Notes: generated from the sequence alone by a model not told the origin. DNA of 64,000 nt from Ktedonobacter racemifer DSM 44963 (GCF_000178855.1 NZ_ADVG01000004.1:1054001-1118000); one strand, 5' to 3'. Shown: positions 25,710 through 35,048, numbered from the stretch's first letter. A program made the numbers and translations.

Positions 25710-26695
25710 TGCTTCGCCTTCCCCCATTTCGTTACCTGGCACCCTCCACACTTGCTGAGGCCGCGCATATGCTCAGTGAGGAGGGCGAGCAGGCGATGCT
25801 GGTCGCGGGCGGTACCGACCTCTTCCCAAATATGAAACGCCGCCAGTTTACCCCGCAGGTCCTCATTGGCATCGGCAATCTTCCTGAGCTAAGCCCTATC
25901 ACAGGCTCGCCCGAGAGTGGGATGCACATTGGCGCGGGCGTGACACTCGCCAGGCTCTCCGAGCGATCCGACATCCAGAGTGCTTACTCTGCCCTGGCCA
26001 GCGCGGCTAGCTCGGTCTCGACGCCTCAATTACGCGCTATGGGTACGCTTGGCGGCAATATCCTGCTTGATACACGCTGCAACTATTACAATCAGAGCGA
26101 GTTCTGGCGCCACTCCATTGGCTATTGCATGAAGAAAGATGGCGAGATCTGTCTGGTCGCGCCGGGCAGTCCACGCTGCTGGGCCATCTCCTCCGCCGAT
26201 ACCGCACCTGTACTACTCAGCCTGAAGGCCCAGGTGCGACTCGTTAGCGCACGTGGAGAACGCATGTTACCAATCCAGGAACTTTATCGCGACGATGGCA
26301 TGCATCCCTATACCCACGAGCCTGATGAGATACTGCGCGAGATCTATCTCCCGCCTGCTGAGGGCTGGAAGAGTACCTACCTCAAGCTACGGCGTCGTGG
26401 TTCATTCGATTTCCCCCTACTGGGTGTGGCCATCGCTCTGCGTCAAGAGCACGATGGCACCATACAAGAAGCGCGCATCGTACTTGGAGCAGTCGCCTCG
26501 TATCCGATTGTAGCAGAGAAAGCCGCGGCGCTCCTACATGGTCAGCGCCTCAGCGTCAATCTCATTGAACATGTCGCCCAAGAGGCCACCAGGCTCGCCA
26601 AGCCACTCGATAATGCCGACCTTACTATCAACTACCGCAAACAGGTCACGCCCGTATACATCCGGCGCGCCCTCAACCAGTTTCTTACTGAATAG
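25709..26695 (+). CDS. FAD-binding subunit with extra [4Fe-4S] insert, 4-HBCR-like beta
   Basis: A 328-residue FAD subunit of the xanthine oxidase family (VAGGTDLFPNMK for FAD binding, MGTLGGNI). Unlike CODH or xanthine dehydrogenase medium subunits, it carries an insert with four cysteines, Cys124, Cys140, Cys148 and Cys157 (TRCNYYNQ, IGYCMKKDG, EICLVAPGS, RCWAISSADTAP). The spacing of 16, 8 and 9 residues matches, as I recall it, the extra [4Fe-4S] cluster ligands of 4-hydroxybenzoyl-CoA reductase HcrB. That cluster lets low-potential electrons reach the molybdenum site for reductive chemistry. Its start shares a base with the stop of the large subunit. This insert is the main reason to assign the operon to the HCR group. 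Confidence 0.88.
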   Translation: MLRLPPFRYLAPSTLAEAAHMLSEEGEQAMLVAGGTDLFPNMKRRQFTPQVLIGIGNLPELSPITGSPESGMHIGAGVTLARLSERSDIQSAYSALASAASSVSTPQLRAMGTLGGNILLDTRCNYYNQSEFWRHSIGYCMKKDGEICLVAPGSPRCWAISSADTAPVLLSLKAQVRLVSARGERMLPIQELYRDDGMHPYTHEPDEILREIYLPPAEGWKSTYLKLRRRGSFDFPLLGVAIALRQEHDGTIQEARIVLGAVASYPIVAEKAAALLHGQRLSVNLIEHVAQEATRLAKPLDNADLTINYRKQVTPVYIRRALNQFLTE

Positions 26696-26759
26696 CAATC
26701 AATAAGTGGAGTAGAAATTATCCGCATGAACGTGTACGTTCAGAGAGGATGACGGGACC

Positions 26760-28034
26760 ATGATGGACCTGGAAGGCGCCACGAGGGCGCAGATCGCTGC
26801 TCATCAACTACAACGGCTCCAGGAGGGGCTACGCCGTATCTCCACTCATAACCGCTTCTATGAGCGCAAGTTCGCCTCCGCCGGGCTTAATATTGATGAT
26901 ATTCAATCTATAGCCAACCTGGCATGGCTCCCTTTTACTATCAAGCGCGAGTTGGTGGCCGATCAAGAGGAGTATCCCCCCTTTGGGAGCAATCTGACTT
27001 ATGCGCCATCGGCCTATATACGCCTGCACCAGACCTCAGGTACTACAGGTCACCCATTGAAGATTCTTGATACACAGGAGAACTGGGACTGGTGGGCAAA
27101 GTGCTGGGAGACTGTGTATAGGGCGGCAGGCGTGACGAAGGAGGACATTCTCTTTCTGGCCTTTGGCTTTGGCCCTTTTATTGGCTTCTGGTCAGCTTAT
27201 GAGGGGGCTAAACGCATAGGCACATTGACTGTGCCTGGCGGTGGCATGACCTCGCTACAGCGATTGCAGGCCCTTCAGGATGTGGGCGCGACAGTCCTGG
27301 TCTGCACACCAAGCTATGCCCTGCACCTGGCCGAGATCGCTCGCGAGCAGCATATTCCTTTACATAAGAGCCGCATCCGCCTGACCATTCACGCAGGCGA
27401 GCCAGGTGCCTCAATTCCCGCAACACGCAAACGGATTGAGGAGGCCTGGGGCGCGGAGACCTTCGATCATGCAGGTATGACCGAAATAGGAGCCTATGGC
27501 TTCACCTGTAGCGCACATACCGGCATCCATATCAATGAAGAGGAGTTCATTGCCGAGATCGTTCAGCCCCATTCTGGACAGGCAGTTACGGAGGGCGAGA
27601 AGGGCGAGCTGGTACTGACCAACCTGGGGCGCTGGGGCAGTCCCGCCTTGCGCTATCGCACGGGCGACCTGGTTGAGCATGGGGGCTATGCCTGCGCCTG
27701 TGGACGAGGCTCTCTCCTGCTGAAGGGAGGTATTCTCGGACGCGTGGATGATATGCTTATCGTACGCGGGGTCAATCTATATCCCTCGGCCCTGGCAGAT
27801 GTACTGCATCGCTTCCCTGAGATTGCGGAGTACCAGGTGCTCGTTACTCGTGATGGCGGGATGGATGAAATCACACTCAGAGTTGAGTGTCCCGCAGAGC
27901 TTGTTCCGCGCCTTCAGGAGAATCTACGGCTTGCCTTCAGCCTGCGCATCCCTATAGAGGCCGTTGAGCCGCAGACGTTGCCGCGCTTTGAACTAAAGGC
28001 CCGGCGTGTCATCGATCAACGACCTCGTGCATGA
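26760..28034 (+). CDS. Phenylacetate-CoA ligase family aryl-CoA ligase
   Basis: A 424-residue adenylate-forming ligase of the PaaK family. The ATP-binding P-loop is HQTSGTTGHPLK, the adenylate motif is FDHAGMTEIGAYG, and LRYRTGDLVEHG and VDDMLIVRGVNLYPS mark the hinge and C-terminal domain. It would activate an aromatic carboxylic acid to its CoA thioester. It follows the three HCR-like subunits by 64 bases on the same strand, so the product is the natural substrate for that enzyme. In known pathways the pair is 4-hydroxybenzoate-CoA ligase plus reductase giving benzoyl-CoA. The aromatic substrate here is not proven. Confidence 0.85.
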   Translation: MMDLEGATRAQIAAHQLQRLQEGLRRISTHNRFYERKFASAGLNIDDIQSIANLAWLPFTIKRELVADQEEYPPFGSNLTYAPSAYIRLHQTSGTTGHPLKILDTQENWDWWAKCWETVYRAAGVTKEDILFLAFGFGPFIGFWSAYEGAKRIGTLTVPGGGMTSLQRLQALQDVGATVLVCTPSYALHLAEIAREQHIPLHKSRIRLTIHAGEPGASIPATRKRIEEAWGAETFDHAGMTEIGAYGFTCSAHTGIHINEEEFIAEIVQPHSGQAVTEGEKGELVLTNLGRWGSPALRYRTGDLVEHGGYACACGRGSLLLKGGILGRVDDMLIVRGVNLYPSALADVLHRFPEIAEYQVLVTRDGGMDEITLRVECPAELVPRLQENLRLAFSLRIPIEAVEPQTLPRFELKARRVIDQRPRA

Positions 28035-28105
28035 TTTAGGGAGAGAAGGCTACCTTCTTATACGTTAATATTGAAACAAGCCTTCTAGTACAGATCTCCC
28101 TTAGA

Positions 28106-29005
28106 TCAAGCCTTATTTGGATCGGGAACTTCGCCAAGCACGGTCACAAAGGTCCAGAGGGCGCAGAAGTCCGGCGAGTTCATGTCTTCCAGTGCCAGGT
28201 GATAGAGGCGGTCTAGCTCTTGCTGCGTCGCCAGTCCTAACTGGAGCAGGTATGGCTGCACCAGTTTATAGACCGTCTGCCCATTCTGATAGGCTCGCAC
28301 ATGCTCAAGACTGTTTGCCGAACAATCAATAGCATAGCTGAAGAGACGCACATTGCAACAACCCGCGTCCTGCAACAGGCGCTTCATCACTGGTATAAGG
28401 CCGAGGTGGCGCCCATCAGGTGAAAAACCAAGTCCCCCCGCCTTCAGGCTCTGGGCAATCAAGGCGTTCAACTGTTCACAGGCAGCACTATTGGTGAGCG
28501 GCGCCTCCGCTTCTACGACGCGAATAGCTCCGCCCGGTCGCGTGATACGCGCGCATTCCCGCAAAAAGGTGGGCCATTTGCTCGTTGGCATAAAACTAGA
28601 GAGCAACCTCGCATTGACAAGGTCGAATGTATTGTGGAAAAAATCCAATGGCCTGGTTACGTCCATGAGGTGCAAGTGCAGATTCTGTACATCCTCTTCC
28701 TGAGCCTGTGAGCGCGCATATTCTAGCATTCCCGGGTTGATATCAACGCCCGTCACCTGGACAGTCGGGTGCGCAAGCGCGATATCAACGGCCCATCCTC
28801 CGGCGCCACACGCGATATCAAGCACATCTTGAATATAGGAAAAGTCGCTTATCTCTGGCAGGGCACCTCCCATGCCATTCGCCAACAGGCGATGCTGTTT
28901 ACACAGGCGCGCGACCTCACCGAAATTATCGGCATCTATAAAATATGTGCTCTCACCAACCTGTTCTTCTCTCTTAGCTTCAATAGCTTCCCATTGCTCC
29001 GACAT
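28106..29005 (-). CDS. Class I SAM-dependent methyltransferase
   Basis: A 299-residue methyltransferase. Motif I is LDIACGAGGWAVDIA, followed by the acidic end of strand 2 in VTGVDINPGML, and motif post-I PLDFFHNTFDLV. The fold is the usual Rossmann-like class I core over residues ~55-180 with a helical C-terminus that probably caps the substrate. The methyl acceptor cannot be told. An AGGA ribosome site precedes the ATG at 29005. It is convergent with the aryl-CoA ligase and divergent from the sensor kinase. No partner enzyme is adjacent. Confidence 0.85.
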   Translation of the reverse strand: MSEQWEAIEAKREEQVGESTYFIDADNFGEVARLCKQHRLLANGMGGALPEISDFSYIQDVLDIACGAGGWAVDIALAHPTVQVTGVDINPGMLEYARSQAQEEDVQNLHLHLMDVTRPLDFFHNTFDLVNARLLSSFMPTSKWPTFLRECARITRPGGAIRVVEAEAPLTNSAACEQLNALIAQSLKAGGLGFSPDGRHLGLIPVMKRLLQDAGCCNVRLFSYAIDCSANSLEHVRAYQNGQTVYKLVQPYLLQLGLATQQELDRLYHLALEDMNSPDFCALWTFVTVLGEVPDPNKA

Positions 29006-29257
29006 AGAGTCCTACTTCCTTAAAGTATCAAAAATAACCTCTCTCCAAAACAATTATAATATGCTGACTTTAGTACCGCAATATAGCTTAACCTCTTGAC
29101 ACGTATCCTAATTACGGTTTAGATTACAATAATTGCGTATTTCTGTTGCCTCTCATCCACCATACATATGTTTTTAAAAAAGTCCTGAAGTAGAACGCAG
29201 AAAGTAGCTACTCAGATCCTCTCTCCAAGAGATACTCGCAGCGTCTGCGACGCTGAG

Positions 29258-29317
29258 CAGGGTTATGGGATGTGGGAAAAATGCCGAAGACATTTTTTCC
29301 CACATCCCATAACCCTG
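29258..29317. repeat. Long hairpin in methyltransferase/kinase gap
   Basis: Nearly perfect arms of about 26 bp (29258-29283 with 29291-29317; one unpaired T) around a 7-base loop. The arms are followed by a second small stem (CGAGCCACGTAGTGGCG). It lies in the 374-base gap between the divergent methyltransferase and kinase genes, where no gene is visible. Confidence 0.8.
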
Positions 29318-29379
29318 CGAGCCACGTAGTGGCGAGAAGTCCTGAGCAGTTGCCGCAGCAATTTTAAGCAGGTGCGCTT

Positions 29380-31488
29380 ATGAGTTCCCTTATGAATACC
29401 AGGCCATATCACTATGCGGAGACAATGTTAGAGCATACTCCAGTAGGTATGGCTATTTATGATGCCGCCGATTTTCGTTTGCTTGAGGCCAATTCGCGTT
29501 TCCTGGGCTTTTTTGATACCCACTTTGCGACTCAACCGGCGCATAAGCTCCGGCCCGATCAGACTGTTGCCGATTGGGTATATCATCCCCAGAGCGCGCA
29601 GCTTCTCACCATCTTTCAGCAGGTCAAAGCCAGCGGCCAGGCCTATCAGAACCCTGAGTTTTGTTTCCACAGCGGCGAAGGCGTTTCTTATTGGAGCTGG
29701 ACCCTCCAACCGGTCTTTGATGATCAGCAGAATATCACGCATATTATTCAGAGCATTACGGAAGTAACTGAGCAGGTCCTGGCACGCCAGAAAGCTGGTG
29801 CGACTCTCAGCACAAAGAGCGATTTAGCCAAAATAGAGCACCAGGCGGTGGCAGTCATAGAACACATCGCGCGCAGCCTGCGCAACTCCCTCGAAATCGA
29901 AACCGTGGCTCAGACGGCTATTCATGCGATTGCGCACCATATCCGCCCCCTCAAGGCCAGTCTCTTTGTCAGCGACACCACGCACCGCGCGCTACGCTGC
30001 CTGTCCTCGCACCAAGACGCCCTGGCCGAGCATCATCTGCTAGGCGTTGACTACCTGCCCTTCGAGAGCCAGGATCTCCCCCTTACTTCCTCAATTCTCC
30101 AGCAGCGTGAGCCTGTATTCATTACTGATCTCCAACTAGCCGCCGCTCAGGAGCGTGTGCCCGCCAGGAACCCATTCGTGACCGCCGGGATACTGGGCTA
30201 TGCCTACCTGCCCCTCTGGCATAGCAATCGCTTTGAGGGGGCGCTCTGTGTACTCTTCCAGACCCCCATCGATCCCGCAGGACCTGAGATCCGCATCTTA
30301 CGCGGATGCAGCGCGTATATCGCCTCGGCTATGGCGCATGCGCGCATCCATACCTCTGTCGAACGCGAACAGTCCTATCTCCAGGCCGTTTTAGATCAGC
30401 TCCCTGAAGGCATCCTGATTGTTGAGGCAGCCAACGCGACCATAAGTTACGCGAATGAGGCCGCCGCCAACATCCTCGGTTTAGAGTCACAGGATGTTAT
30501 TGATCAGCCATTGCACCATTATCGGCGGCAAATGAAGAACGAGGATCTGCGCGTGGGTGGGCAAATGCTCACGCCCTGGACGGTTATCGTGGTGCGAGCG
30601 CTCTGTGGCGAAACCATTAAAGGCAAAGAGGCTATCGTTGTGCATGCAGAGGGAAGTCGTCTGATTACGCTGGCTTCCTGCGCGCCCTTCTACACAGAAG
30701 ATGGTATTATGAAGGGCGCGGTCGTCGTCCTGCAGGACGTCACGGCCCAGAAGACCTTCGAACAGCATAAAAATGAGTTCTTCTCTATCGCCAATCATGA
30801 GCTACGCACACCAATCACGGTCATTCAGGGCTTTGCGGAGATCCTCCAGATGAGGGCCCAACAAGAAACCGCCTTTGATGGCACAACGAAATATGCCCTG
30901 AGCAGCATCGCGGAACAGAGCCAGCATCTTACCCACTTGATCGAAGAGATGCTCGATATCTCGCGGATTGAGCAATCCCGCTTCACCCTTCAACGCCAGG
31001 CATATGACCTGCTACCCATCATCACCAATGTGTTTCAGGGTCAGCAGGTGGCGGCTCGCCAGCATCAACTTCACTTCATACTGCGTGGTCTCAGTGCCAG
31101 CGACCGCCTGCTGGCCCTGGTGGATGAAGAGCGCTTAATCCAGGCGCTCAACAATCTTATTGGCAACGCGATAAAATATAGCGCGCCAGGCAGTGAAATT
31201 GAGGTTGGTTTGCGTTACAATAGAGAGCAAGAGGGAGATCAGGAAGTTGTTTTCTGGGTCAGGGATCAAGGCATTGGCATCGCCAACGATGAAATCCCAC
31301 TGATCTTCAAGCGCTTCTACCGCGCGCGCAACGTTGATCAGAGCCAGAGCGGCTTCGGTATTGGCCTCTACCTGGTCAAAGAGGTAATTTCCAGGCACGG
31401 TGGACGCATCTGGGTTGAAAGCAAGGAGGGCAAAGGGTCAACGTTCTATTGTGCCCTCCCAATCGTAACGCTCCAAACCACACCTTAA
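29380..31488 (+). CDS. PAS-GAF-PAS sensor histidine kinase
   Basis: A 702-residue soluble hybrid of sensor domains and a kinase; no membrane segment is visible, so it is probably cytoplasmic. Order: PAS at ~15-125, GAF at ~165-325, second PAS at ~330-455, HisKA with the phosphorylated His473 (ANHELRTPITVI), then HATPase with NLIGNAIKYS (N box), DQGIGIAND (G1) and GFGIGLYLVKEV (G2). There is no receiver domain and no adjacent response regulator, so its partner must be elsewhere. The GntR regulator starts 32 bases after the stop, so the two may be co-expressed. Confidence 0.92.
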   Translation: MSSLMNTRPYHYAETMLEHTPVGMAIYDAADFRLLEANSRFLGFFDTHFATQPAHKLRPDQTVADWVYHPQSAQLLTIFQQVKASGQAYQNPEFCFHSGEGVSYWSWTLQPVFDDQQNITHIIQSITEVTEQVLARQKAGATLSTKSDLAKIEHQAVAVIEHIARSLRNSLEIETVAQTAIHAIAHHIRPLKASLFVSDTTHRALRCLSSHQDALAEHHLLGVDYLPFESQDLPLTSSILQQREPVFITDLQLAAAQERVPARNPFVTAGILGYAYLPLWHSNRFEGALCVLFQTPIDPAGPEIRILRGCSAYIASAMAHARIHTSVEREQSYLQAVLDQLPEGILIVEAANATISYANEAAANILGLESQDVIDQPLHHYRRQMKNEDLRVGGQMLTPWTVIVVRALCGETIKGKEAIVVHAEGSRLITLASCAPFYTEDGIMKGAVVVLQDVTAQKTFEQHKNEFFSIANHELRTPITVIQGFAEILQMRAQQETAFDGTTKYALSSIAEQSQHLTHLIEEMLDISRIEQSRFTLQRQAYDLLPIITNVFQGQQVAARQHQLHFILRGLSASDRLLALVDEERLIQALNNLIGNAIKYSAPGSEIEVGLRYNREQEGDQEVVFWVRDQGIGIANDEIPLIFKRFYRARNVDQSQSGFGIGLYLVKEVISRHGGRIWVESKEGKGSTFYCALPIVTLQTTP

Positions 31489-31520
31489 CAGTGGTGTTCT
31501 TACATTGGGAAGATGTTTGC

Positions 31521-32267
31521 ATGAGTATTATTTCTAGAAATAGTCCTTTACCGCGCTATTATCAGTTAAAAGAGATTATGCGCGAAAAGATCCGCAACGG
31601 TGAGTGGCAGCCAGGGAACCTTATTCCCTCGGAACGCGAGCTAAGCGAACAATATGGTATCAGTCGCATGACAGCGCGCCAGGCCATCACTGAACTGGTC
31701 AATGAAGGACTCTTTTACCGTGAGCAGGGGCGCGGCACCTTTGTGAGCCACCACCGTATTACGCAGCACCTGACGCAGCTAACCGGCTTTAGCGAGGACA
31801 TGCACGCGCGCGGACAACGTCCCAGCGCCCACGTCCTCTCGGCGAAGATGTGGCCAGTTGACGAAACAGTGGCTGAACGCCTGCATATTAAACCAGGCGA
31901 CAAGGTCTTTCGCCTGCACCGCCTACGCCTGGCCGATGGCGATCCGCTGGCTCTGGAGACCTCATTTATTCACTTTATGGGCTGCGAACGACTGCTTGAA
32001 GAGGACCTCAACCAGCACTCGCTCTACTACCTGCTAGAAACAAAATATGGTCAGCCCCCCATGGAGGCCGATCAAGAGCTTGAGGCGGGCCTGGTTGGGC
32101 CAGAGGAGGCCAAAGTCTTAAAAATCGCCGTGGGCAGCCCCGTCCTCTACACCCGCCGCACAACCTATACCGAGCGCAAGCAGCCTCTTGAGTACGCTAC
32201 CTCCATGTACTGTGGCCACAAATATACCTTCTACACCCACCTGCAACGTGAACAACTTACACGCTAG
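31521..32267 (+). CDS. GntR family regulator (HutC/UTRA type)
   Basis: A 248-residue GntR regulator. The winged helix is at residues ~10-75 (PLPRYYQLKEIMREKIRNG, LIPSERELSEQYGISRMTAR). A UTRA ligand-binding domain follows (~95-240), with KVFRLHRLRLADGDPLALE and the terminal YCGHKYTFYTHLQR. UTRA domains sense small effectors such as sugars or histidine derivatives. I chose the ATG at 31521; a longer GTG start at 31449 would lie inside the kinase gene and add unrelated residues. It follows the sensor kinase and is terminated by a long hairpin. Confidence 0.9.
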   Translation: MSIISRNSPLPRYYQLKEIMREKIRNGEWQPGNLIPSERELSEQYGISRMTARQAITELVNEGLFYREQGRGTFVSHHRITQHLTQLTGFSEDMHARGQRPSAHVLSAKMWPVDETVAERLHIKPGDKVFRLHRLRLADGDPLALETSFIHFMGCERLLEEDLNQHSLYYLLETKYGQPPMEADQELEAGLVGPEEAKVLKIAVGSPVLYTRRTTYTERKQPLEYATSMYCGHKYTFYTHLQREQLTR

Positions 32268-32272
32268 AGTAA

Positions 32273-32326
32273 GTTGTCCGACGCGTGCCCTGTGCCCTTC
32301 AGGGCGCAGGGCACGCGTCGGACAAC
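32273..32326. repeat. Long hairpin after GntR gene
   Basis: 20-bp perfect arms (32273-32292 with 32307-32326) around a loop that itself pairs (TGCCC/GGGCG). It begins 6 bases after the GntR stop and probably functions as a terminator or stabiliser. Confidence 0.85.
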
Positions 32327-32358
32327 ATCTGTATCGGCATCAACTTTGCCCAGGTGGA

Positions 32359-32431
32359 AATAAATTATAAACACAATTTATGGAGTGGCTGGTGAAGCTA
32401 GCCGCTCCATAAATTGTGTTTATAATTTATT
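32359..32431. repeat. Second long hairpin, A+T-rich arms
   Basis: 27-bp perfect arms (32359-32385 with 32405-32431) and a 19-base loop. Together with the preceding hairpin it fills much of the 343-base gap between the GntR gene and the small stress protein gene, where no gene is visible. Confidence 0.85.
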
Positions 32432-32610
32432 CCTTAAAAAGCTTAACGCCGCTTTAGAATATAATAAATTCCTCTATAATCGGTTATGATGCTGAAACTT
32501 TTTCTATCGCCGACCCGTACTAGAAAATGTAAATAATACAGCAATGGTTATTCACAAAAGGTATCAATTAAGTCACTCTTTCAAAGCAGGGAAATGGAGG
32601 ATCTAGAGTT

Positions 32611-32910
32611 ATGTTTACACAGGCTACTCTCGTACTTGCGGCCCTTGACCTTACCAGCATCGTATGGTGGCTGCTCGTCGGCTTGATCGCCGGTTTCCTG
32701 GCCAGCGTTGTGATGCGTGGTGGGGGCTATGGTATCGTCGGTGACATCGTCGTCGGTCTGATCGGCGCCTTCATCGGTGGCTTCCTGGCCAGCCTGGTGG
32801 GCCTGGGTTCGAGCGGTCTCATCGGCACAATTATCATCGCCTTCATCGGCGCTTGTGTGCTGATCGCCCTCTTGCGCCTCGTCTCCCGTGGTACGGCTCG
32901 CCGCTACTAA
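32611..32910 (+). CDS. GlsB/YeaQ/YmgE family stress membrane protein
   Basis: A 99-residue protein of the transglycosylase-associated (GlsB/YeaQ/YmgE) family. Three glycine-rich helices are present (WWLLVGLIAGFLAS, IVGDIVVGLIGAFIGGFL and GLIGTIIIAFIGACVLIALL), with the family's short loop G-G-G-Y-G. These small inner membrane proteins are linked to general stress responses; their mechanism is unknown. It is a monocistronic gene followed by a strong terminator. The ribosome site is GGAGG about 14 bases before the ATG. Confidence 0.92.
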   Translation: MFTQATLVLAALDLTSIVWWLLVGLIAGFLASVVMRGGGYGIVGDIVVGLIGAFIGGFLASLVGLGSSGLIGTIIIAFIGACVLIALLRLVSRGTARRY

Positions 32911-32936
32911 TAACGCCTCGTCAATCCACGAGAAAA

Positions 32937-32990
32937 AACAGACAGAGAGAAGGAGCAACCTCGCGAGGCTGCTCCTTCTCTCTGTCTGTT
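32937..32990. terminator. Bidirectional terminator hairpin
   Basis: 21-bp perfect arms (32937-32957 with 32970-32990). The left arm is preceded by an A-run and the right arm followed by ACTTTTTG, so it suits termination of both the stress protein gene and the convergent sulfatase gene. Confidence 0.85.
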
Positions 32991-32999
32991 ACTTTTTGT

Positions 33000-34325
33000 C
33001 TATTCAATAAGCGGTGCAGGCTCCTCAGGTGAGGTTTGGTCGGGGCTGTTGACTAGCGCACCTGCGGGCAAAGGGATGGCTCCATGCAGTAAGGGATCGT
33101 GTGTGGCCCGCATCCATTGCATTAAACGCTGGCGCATGGCGTCGGCGATTGTGGATAACTCAGGGTCATCGATGCGGTTACAGCCTTCATTTGGGTCGAA
33201 GAGCAGGTCATAGAGCTCTTCATCGCGCCTGGTCGCCTCTCCCCAGCCAGAACGCATCAGGAGATCCTTGGTGGGGCTATCATCACAATTGGGCAGGACC
33301 GGCCTGCGATGGTGCGTATCAAAATAGCGGATATACTTCCAGCGCTGCGTGCGTACGGCCCGCTGTGGCTCGTAGGCGGCGTGATAGCTCACCTCGGCGA
33401 AGATCGCCTCGTTGATCTGCTCACGCTCCTCGCGTATCAAGGGCAAGAGGGAGCGCCCCTGCACCCACTCAGGCCTGGGCACATGCAGCAACTCGCAGAG
33501 CGTTGGATAGATATCGATATGCGAGACCAGGGCATCACAGACCTTCCCGCCACGAAAGCCACCTGGGCCGCGCATCAAGAGCATCACCCCGATGCCATGA
33601 TCGGTCAGGTTGCACTTCATTCTGGGAAAAGCGAGGCCGTGATCGGTAGTGCAGATTACAAGCGTGTGCTCCGCCAGGCCACTCTCCTCCAACGCCGCCA
33701 GAACCACGCCAACGGCTTCATCAAGCTTTTGCACACTGGCCTTAAAGGCCGCCATGTCGCGCCTGACTTCAGGCGTATCAGGCAGTGGCGCGGGTGGTAG
33801 CATATACTTTTCGTCCTGTGCAGTGAGCGACTCATGGAAGGGGCGATGCGTCTCCGAAAAACCAATGGAGAGAAAACAGGGTTGAGGCAGACCTTTCTTC
33901 AAGAGTTGAACCGCCCTGGGAACAACATCTTTCGTGTTTGCACTGGCGACTTCTACTATCTCATCGTAGCCAAGCAGAGCAGGATCGCGCGCCTCATGTT
34001 GCATACCGAGCAACAGCGAGGAGTAGCCCACCGGGCGCAAAACGTTCGCCAGGTGCTGTTGATAATCATAGAGTGAGAAGCCGCGATGAGCTAGGCCAAG
34101 CATACCCGCCGAATGAGGACTCTGTCCGGTAAGTAGAGCGGCGCGGCTGGGAGAGCAGGTAGAAGAGGCAGAGAAGGCCTGGCGAAACAGCACCCCCTGC
34201 TCCGCCAAGCGTTGCAGGTGTGGCGTGGGCAGAGCATGCCCATACGGTTGAATATAGCGACCGGTATCATGCGAGTGCATATACAAAATATTAGGCCGCA
34301 AAATATTGGGTCGCGCTTGCTCCAT
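33000..34325 (-). CDS. Type I sulfatase
   Basis: A protein of about 441 residues of the alkaline phosphatase/sulfatase superfamily. The sulfatase signature CSPSRAALLTG is present, with Cys57 as the residue to be converted to formylglycine. Metal ligands are suggested by SHD near residue 20 and by ICTTDHGLAFP. It resembles heparan N-sulfatase-like (sulfamidase) members and would remove sulfate from a carbohydrate. No signal peptide is evident, so it is probably cytoplasmic. The ATG at 34325 has AAGGAG eight bases upstream and fits the family start; an ATG at 34376 lies inside a repeat and is unlikely. No sulfatase-maturing enzyme is visible nearby. Confidence 0.88.
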   Translation of the reverse strand: MEQARPNILRPNILYMHSHDTGRYIQPYGHALPTPHLQRLAEQGVLFRQAFSASSTCSPSRAALLTGQSPHSAGMLGLAHRGFSLYDYQQHLANVLRPVGYSSLLLGMQHEARDPALLGYDEIVEVASANTKDVVPRAVQLLKKGLPQPCFLSIGFSETHRPFHESLTAQDEKYMLPPAPLPDTPEVRRDMAAFKASVQKLDEAVGVVLAALEESGLAEHTLVICTTDHGLAFPRMKCNLTDHGIGVMLLMRGPGGFRGGKVCDALVSHIDIYPTLCELLHVPRPEWVQGRSLLPLIREEREQINEAIFAEVSYHAAYEPQRAVRTQRWKYIRYFDTHHRRPVLPNCDDSPTKDLLMRSGWGEATRRDEELYDLLFDPNEGCNRIDDPELSTIADAMRQRLMQWMRATHDPLLHGAIPLPAGALVNSPDQTSPEEPAPLIE

Positions 34326-34394
34326 AATTTTGCTCCTTCTTCTGGCTATCCGCTTACCTGGGCGTTGAAAGTCCATGCAAGCATGGACCCTACC

Positions 34395-34440
34395 AATATA
34401 ACATAAGGTCCATGCCTAGGCATGGACCTTATGTTATATT
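34395..34440. repeat. Perfect palindrome between sulfatase and HNH genes
   Basis: 22-bp perfect arms (34395-34416 with 34419-34440) around a central TA. It contains the GGTCCATGCC/GGCATGGACC core. A smaller stem with the same core (GTCCATGC/GCATGGAC) is at 34371-34388, and a related copy lies beyond the HNH gene at about 35108-35131. Confidence 0.85.
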
Positions 34441-34457
34441 CCCGGCAGGCAGGCTTA

Positions 34458-35048
34458 TTAATTACCGCCCATTTTGTTATAGACGTCGAGCCAGTTGGTC
34501 GCGATCTCAATCTGGGCGTCTTTCAGGCTGATCGCGCCAGAGCACACCTGGTCGTGCAGGTAGTTCTCAACCTTGTCTTTCTCATGGAAGCCCGGCTTAG
34601 GGCTGGCAGCCTCGGGCCAGAGATTGGAGATGTCATTAGAGCCACCCAGTTCAAGGCTTACCAGGTGGTCGACCTCGTACTCGCCCGTCGAGTGATGCGT
34701 AATGCCATACTCCTGGTAGACCTGATTCTTCTCGCTTGTTGGCACGTTACGCACCGAGGAGGCATAGCCCGAGCGGCAGATATCCGTCTTCGTCACGTTG
34801 GGGAAGATGGCACCTGGCGAACAGGCTTTATCCTGAAGCGGCCCCTGGACCTGGCAGCCAGAGGTCTTGCTTTGCACGCCCCAGTTCGGCGCACCACCGC
34901 TGCTCGAACCGGAGTTTGAACCTGTATTATCAGGACTTGAGGTCACACCCGGAACATCTGAACCACCATAGCTAGATGAGTTACATGCTGTAAGCAAAAG
35001 GGCTGCAACCATACAGACACCAAGCAGATGAATCCATACTTTGCGCAT
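34458..35048 (-). CDS. Secreted HNH-type nuclease-like lipoprotein
   Basis: A protein of about 196 residues. The signal peptide ends in a lipobox with Cys22 (LLLTAC), followed by a Ser/Gly/Asn-rich linker to residue ~55. The C-terminal part has an HNH-like core: EYEVDHLVSLELGG with Asp127-His128, then SNDISNLWPE with Asn142. In this superfamily the His is the general base and the Asn/His pair binds the metal. It probably digests extracellular DNA or RNA, or acts on another cell. The start at 35048 has AGGAG upstream; an earlier ATG would not give a signal peptide at the N-terminus. No immunity-type neighbour is visible. Confidence 0.8.
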   Translation of the reverse strand: MRKVWIHLLGVCMVAALLLTACNSSSYGGSDVPGVTSSPDNTGSNSGSSSGGAPNWGVQSKTSGCQVQGPLQDKACSPGAIFPNVTKTDICRSGYASSVRNVPTSEKNQVYQEYGITHHSTGEYEVDHLVSLELGGSNDISNLWPEAASPKPGFHEKDKVENYLHDQVCSGAISLKDAQIEIATNWLDVYNKMGGN

